NCBI RefSeq assembly: GCF_958298935.1
Contig: NC_084941.1
Location: forward strand, 19,070,001-19,134,000
DNA length: 64,000 nt
Direction: 5' to 3'
Origin: Phragmites australis
Taxonomy: Eukaryota > Streptophyta > Magnoliopsida > Poales > Poaceae
Shown here: positions 59,140-64,000 of the stretch, piece by piece
Numbering within the stretch: position 1 is the first letter of the stretch
How the letters are laid out: each line of letters opens with the position of its first letter
Notes under the pieces: generated by a model
Told to the model about the DNA's origin: nothing
Databases searched by the model: none
The model's input: the letters and a program-made list of their open reading frames with translations, nothing else
Made by a program: the position numbers and the translations under genes

Positions 59140-60735
59140 CAGATGAGGTTTTCAATTGTAGTTGCATTGGTGCTGCGAGTTGTCTCTGCATTACTAGTCG
59201 ATTGCTGTTCAATGAATGCGATCGTGCAGTTCAACCAGTTTGAGCTTAGTGCACCAGGCCAAGGTGATAACAATTTAGTCTGGATGCTATCCCGATGGAT
59301 AGGATTTACAGTGAACGATCGATCCAATCGAGTCACAGTACAAACTGCAAGGATGCAGCCAACCATGGAAGAATGGGAAACGAATATTCAGAAAAGAACT
59401 TGCCTTAGTAGCTCTAAGAGCGAAGCTGATTCTATCTTCAGATATTCATTCAATCATAAATAGACGGGTTTTGTGAAATCTTGATCTTTGCTTTTCTCAT
59501 GTACATACTTATTTTGGTTTTTCTTATTTAATATATGCTCACATTAGGATCCTTTCCTACTGTTATCAGTTAAAAAAAAAACCCTGCAAGGCGAATTCCT
59601 TGTACTAGTACATATACATATTATAGAAAGAAAAACAAACTGCGAGGCACATTAACTCTGAACTTGGGGTTTACTTGTTCAGATATCAAGAAATAAATCA
59701 ATTTGGTGACAACTCGATCATTATATCTTGAGGGTCATCACATATAGTATTAAAGACGAATTTGTTCTGCATGCAATTTCGTATTGAGACTTGGGACTGG
59801 ATGTGGCTGTGAAGCTTAAATTCCTTAGATATTTATGGGCAATAGCTGTATGTTTGCGTTACGCACTTGTCAATTTGTCTTCTAAAGATTCAGATGAGGT
59901 TTTCAATTGTAGTTGCATTGGTGCTGCGAGTTGTCTCTGCATTACTAGTCGATTGCTGTTCAATGAATGCGATCGTGCAGTTCAACCAGTTTGAACTTAG
60001 TGCACCAGGTCAAGGTGATAACAATTTAGTCTGGATGCTATCCCGATGGATAGGATTTACAGTGAACCATCGATCCAATCGAGTCACAGTACAAACTGCA
60101 AGGATGTAGCCAACCATGGAAGAATGAGAAACGAATATTCAGAAAAGAACTTGCCTTAGTTGCGCTAAGAGCGAAGCTGATTCTATCTTCAGATATTCAT
60201 TCAATCATAAATAGACGGATTTTGTGTAATCTTGATCTTTGCTTTTCTCATGTACATACTTATTTTGGTTTTCTTATTTAATATATTGCTCACAGTAGGA
60301 TCCTTTCCTACTGTTATCAGTAAAAAAAAAACTGCAAGGCGAATTCCTTGTACTAAGTAAATATACATATTACAGAAAGAAAAACAAACTGCGAGGCACA
60401 TTAACTCTGAACTTGGGGTTTACTTGTTCAGATATCAAGAAATAAATCAATTTGGTGACAACTCGATCATTATATCTTGAGGGTCATCACATATAGTATT
60501 AAAGACGAATTTGTTCTGCATGCAATTTCGTATTGAGACTTGGGACTGGATGTGGCTGTGAAGCTTAAATTCCTTAGATATTTATGGGCAATAGCTGTAT
60601 GTTTGCGTTACGCACTTGTCAATTTGTCTTCTAAAGATTCAGATGAGGTTTCCTATTGTAGTTGAGGTGGTGGCTTGGTGCTGCGACTTTTCTGGGAATT
60701 ACTAGTTGATTTCAATTCAATGAACAGTATGGTTT
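59140..60735. repeat. 751-bp tandem duplication with a partial third copy
   Basis: Copy 1 is 59140-59890, copy 2 is 59891-60639, and a diverging third copy starts at 60640. Each opens with CAGATGAGGTTT. Copies 1 and 2 look about 97-98 percent alike; copy 3 departs after some 20 bp and has a 9-bp insertion. A plus-strand frame of about 106 codons (59140-59463, FSIVVALVLRVVSALLVDCC onward) is open in copy 1 but has a CAG-to-TAG stop at about 60107 in copy 2. I recognise no protein family. The unit lies upstream of the peroxidase gene. Confidence 0.92.
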
Positions 60736-61491
60736 GAAGTACTACTGATGTTTCTAAATGCCATCCGAATGGACAAGCATTAGCGATTGATCATCTGAAA
60801 ACATGGCGTGTCACAATCTTGTCCACATTGAAGAAAAAAATTAAGAAATAAACCACGGGAAGGCCACGGGAATATTGTCCCCTTTGGGCTTGTTTGGATG
60901 CTAGGGACAAAAAACCACATGGAGTTATGCCCCGCCTGGGAAAAATCCCCAATTGTCGTTTGGGAGACCTGGGGGTACAAATCCCGGCCATTGAGAAAAA
61001 ATTCAAAAAAATAATAATAAAACAAATCAAAGAATTAAGAAAAGCTGGTGGAGTCTAGAAAAGTGCCACGGCTAATCTTTGGCAAGTACTGGTACATGCA
61101 TCCGATGAAGTTAATCAATTGTAATGGTCATATACTAATTCAAAGCTTCAATGTCCTTCTGATACTATGCTAGATGGCATAACTCAAAGTACATCCCAGG
61201 TGATTAACTCATACAGGCAACTCAATACTAGAAACGATTGATTGAACTATGAGAAGCAGCACATACCACATCCAAATGCTCCCTAGATATTCTACAAAAT
61301 TGTTACCCAGAAGCTCTAAACGGATCCAAATTAGACCTGTAAAGACATCAAAACAGACAAGATGACAGTGAAGAATCTAATACAAATATCAGGTAGAAAC
61401 TTAAGAACACATGTTTTAGGAAAAAGAGAGTAAAAAAAAAAATAGAAGCATGCAACATTTTGATCAAGCTATATATATCTCATGCACTCTT
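60736..61491. other. Intergenic, possible MITE remnant
   Basis: Around 60885-61000 the phrase GGGCTTGTTTGGATGCTAGG and, 70 bp later, TTGTCGTTTGGGAG look like remains of a GTTTGG-ended MITE. The rest is AT-rich and unrecognised. Confidence 0.3.
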
Positions 61492-62266
61492 CACTACTAA
61501 AAAAATGTTATCATTGCCGGTTCTAAATTGGCATCACGGTCGGTTTTGAAACCGGTAGTGATTAGTCGGCGGTGGTACTCGGTAGTAATACATTTTTACT
61601 CATGGTTTGTGTTAGAAACCGGCAGTGATAGTTGACCCCAAATTCAATGTTTTTGGGACAAAAAAAATCTTCTTTTTTTGGCACTTGACAACCCCCCCCC
61701 CCCCACGGCTTTGTTTCTGTGACGAAGCCCTCGTAGCTTATGTGGGAGTTGAACCCGCGAATATAGCAAATTATGTGCACACACCGTTTGTGGGAGTGGA
61801 ACCCGTGATCTCACCCCCTGATGAAACTTCCTTACCATCTCACCTCACAGTTATAGTTAATGGTGGGGTAATTATTCTTTGACTTTTCATGTCCAAATTG
61901 TTGACAATTATTTGGACATTTATATGACTTCAAATGAAAATGTTGTCAACTATAATATTGTAGATCTTATCGAGGGCTATAATTTTTGTATAAAGTTTGT
62001 CTCCATCCGACTCTATATATGAAAAGGTTATGAATTTCCAAAGATATGATATCTACTATTATCACTACCGGTTCATAACAAAAACCAGCATTGATACTTA
62101 GTGTTGGACACGAACCGACAGTGATAATTACTGCCGCTATCGGTTCTTTTTCAGATGGACTTTTAGTGCTGGTTATTAGTAAGAACCGGCAGTAATACAC
62201 TATCACTGTCAGTTATATCCGAACTGGCACTGATAGGGGGTAAGGAATGGTATTTCTGTGGTAGTG
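61492..62266. mobile_element. CACTA-type non-autonomous element with intact ends
   Basis: The left end is CACTACTAAAAAAATG at 61492 and the right end GGTATTTCTGTGGTAGTG at 62266, with terminal CACTAC/GTAGTG inverted repeats. The 3-bp target duplication CTT (61489-61491 and 62267-62269) fits CACTA transposition. Subterminal repeats of the CCGGTT / ACCGGCAGTGATA type fill both ends (61515-61590 and 62060-62240). The 775-bp interior has no transposase, a C14 tract (about 61691) and, in reverse orientation, the same interior as the element at 8239-8965. Confidence 0.85.
61745..61860 (-). repeat. tRNA-like (Pol III A/B box-like) module in the CACTA-type element
   Basis: On the minus strand GTGAGGTGAGATGGTAAGG is followed by CACGGGTTCCACTCCCAC, spaced like A and B boxes. 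A second B box-like GCGGGTTCAACTCCCAC follows. The counterpart in the 8.2 kb element is at 8885-8960 with the shared core GAGATGGT.AG. Confidence 0.5.
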
Positions 62267-62533
62267 CTTGTGTATCCATAACTATCACTCCAAGCGATGA
62301 TTACATAAGAGTGTGCCAATTTTTACTTGGTAACAAGGTTAAACAAAAGCTATCAAGTTTCTAGTACTACCCTAGCAGCATGCCCTTTACTATCCTATAA
62401 TTTGCATATGATGCTAGTCATGTAAACAAGACAAGCTAGTGCAATAAGCATTAGTTGACGTAAATAAATTTTGATCCAATAAAAACCACGAACAATCACA
62501 TCAATTGTTAGGTCACAAGATCAAAATGCATAC
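62267..62533. other. Flank of the CACTA-type element, nothing recognised
   Basis: Ordinary AT-rich sequence, possibly 3' sequence of the Myb/SANT pseudogene. Confidence 0.3.
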
Positions 62534-63582
62534 CTTTGGAGCAATTTTGCCCTTAACCCACAGTAGACGAACCCTTGGGTGCTTGAAGTTGATGAAAATT
62601 TCTCTATTTAGCTCACACTTGAAGATACTTGTTGCCATTACCTTTTCCTCATCTGAAAGTTCTTCAATTGAATCCAGATACATGGCTAATGTGAAAGCAT
62701 GAACCTCCTAAACATGGCTTCCATGTTTTCAAATGCTTGGTTCCTAACTATTGAAACAAAAATCCTATGAACAAACAAACCAGTTTTCAGTTCTATTATT
62801 TCTTTCTGAAATGCCAAAAAATGGAGGACTTTCTACAGATTGTTGTCTGCCTTCACAAGACATCAAAAAGGAAAAGAGCTACAGCTTCAGGCTCCACCAG
62901 CTTATACACATTCAAAATTTACCTTAGGAATAAGAAATGCAAGGGACACAAACACAACAATAGTATATGCATGTAAAGGTAAATTGAGTTACACACCAAT
63001 CTTTTAGTTTCTTACTCAGCACTACTGTAAAGGATCGTAGCCCTACTATCAACTAATAATGTCCACCTATTTCTTTAACTTATTCATCCATGTAGCCAAC
63101 TAATGAATGCAAAAACTGAGAGAGGCTCTCTGTTTGTTAATAAAAATCTTGTATCTATCAACTAGGATATCTTCAATGATTAACCGATGAAAAGATTGCC
63201 TTCATATAATTGTGCCAAGTAGTCAAACAGAGGAAAGGGCTTTGAGCAAAATTTCTCCACCTTTGGAATGTCATGTAGAAGGCAAAAGAAAACTATTAGT
63301 AACATCAAAACCCAACAACAAGAATACTATTAACGGAGATAGGGTAAATTGTCTTACAAGAATAAGTTTTTCCCATATTTGTGGTTCAGAATTGATCATG
63401 CATAAAGAGCCATTTCAGCATGTACCACTTTGCTCCCTCGCATCACGAATTACCTTGTATTTTCCTTTGAGTTCCTTCTCCTTTTCTTATATCAGTTGTT
63501 TTGTAAATCCAGCTGATAGAAACTTTTCTTTAAATTTCTTGACAATGTTTTTCCATCCTTCAGTTACCCAACCATTTTAGCC
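62534..63582 (-). pseudogene. Myb/SANT-like DNA-binding domain gene, broken
   Basis: Two exon-like segments are readable. The first, 63582-63358, gives NGWVTEGWKNIVKKFKEKF, then KEKELKGKYKVIRDAREQSG and INSEPQIWEKLIL before a GTAAGA donor. This is the Myb/SANT-like fold (trihelix-like, PF12776 type) found in plant proteins of Harbinger-transposase-partner origin. It has two nonsense codons, TAA where Gln is expected before EKEKEL and TGA where Trp is expected in SGTCWNG. The second, 62707-62534, gives AMYLDSIEELSDEEKVMATS and CELNREIFINFKHPRVRLLW between AG and GT splice sites; this matches the C-terminal helical part of the same kind of protein. No start codon exon is found. Confidence 0.55.
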
Positions 63583-64000
63583 CCCTCCCTGACACTGCAC
63601 CGACCACCGCTACCACCATCCCCATCGCCCGGCCTCCACGACACCGCTCCGGCTCCATTCTCACTCAGGGTTCGACGTCTCCCCTCCCTTTTTCGCCACT
63701 CGTCAGAGCACTCCATCAAGCAAAGCCCCTTTCCGGCCGGTCTTCAGCCACCCGCCACCACAAAAGACCTCGACAGCGCCTATGGTCCGTGGTGGACCCA
63801 TGGACCAAGGCCCTCCCTTCAATTCATAGGCGCATGGACCCGGTTCACACCTTTTTATTAACAAAAATATTTCAATTTTGAATAATGACATCACCATGCA
63901 CAATAAATAGGTTTTTCAGTATAAAATAAATCTGTTATTCTCTGAAATTTGACAATTCTGCAGAAAAGCCCTTAGAACTTCAAACCCTCATAACTTCTTG
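63583..64000. other. Right edge, nothing firmly recognised
   Basis: C-rich sequence (63590-63840) with overlapping short frames on both strands, then AT-rich DNA. It may include upstream parts of the Myb/SANT pseudogene, but no motif supports this. Confidence 0.3.

Noticed and set aside
59139..59366. Minus-strand frame of 75 codons as a gene in the 751-bp repeat
   Set aside because: It is antisense to the equally open plus-strand frame, and neither shows a known domain or a convincing promoter.

Overview
This is a grass (Poaceae) nuclear chromosome segment, probably panicoid, dominated by transposons. The evidence is intron-rich plant genes with GC-rich first exons, multi-kilobase nested LTR retrotransposons of Ty3/gypsy and Ty1/copia type, CACTA-type DNA elements and MITEs. 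I see no prokaryotic or organellar signal. The species cannot be named from the sequence alone.

Only three host genes look intact or potentially intact. They are the 5' half of a GH95 alpha-L-fucosidase gene (minus strand, running off the left edge), a 24-exon full-size ABCG/PDR transporter of the ABCG31-like type (plus, 29422-41998, 1438 aa in my model) and a four-exon secreted class III peroxidase (minus, 57118-58587, 327 aa). Host pseudogenes are the 3' exons of a second, tandem GH95 gene (3687-4772), a possible exon-1 remnant of it about 9 kb away (about 13840-14010), and a Myb/SANT-like pseudogene (62534-63582).

Layout. 1-2.5 kb: GH95 gene with a MITE just upstream of its ATG. 2.6-4.8 kb: short tandem duplications and the GH95 pseudogene. 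5.0-8.2 kb: a small-LTR non-autonomous retroelement, split by a GC-rich 1.3 kb solo LTR. 8.2-9.0 kb: truncated CACTA-like element. 9.0-13.8 kb: 3' part of a Tat-like gypsy element with an antisense gene. 14.8-15.2 kb: a 207-bp tandem duplication. 15.8-28.4 kb: a decayed gypsy element (minus) whose reverse transcriptase is split by a complete 6.6 kb gag-only copia-like element with two 1.66 kb LTRs. 28.4-42.3 kb: the ABC transporter gene. 42.3-50.6 kb: a decayed copia element (minus) whose gag is split by a 3.3 kb Del/Tekay-like solo LTR. 50.6-56.0 kb: a second Tat-like gypsy fragment (minus) carrying a plus-strand antisense gene. 57.1-58.6 kb: peroxidase. 59.1-60.7 kb: a 751-bp tandem duplication. 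61.5-62.3 kb: an intact-ended CACTA-type element. The right edge holds the Myb/SANT pseudogene.

The three host genes are not an operon or an evident pathway cluster. Their likely roles are cell-wall glycan trimming, membrane export and apoplastic oxidation. The points most worth a second look are the two Tat-like fragments that each carry an antisense gene preceded by a TATA box, the CACTA-type family with embedded Pol III-like boxes, and the array of CACCGGA...TCCGGTG palindromes in the copia-like LTRs.
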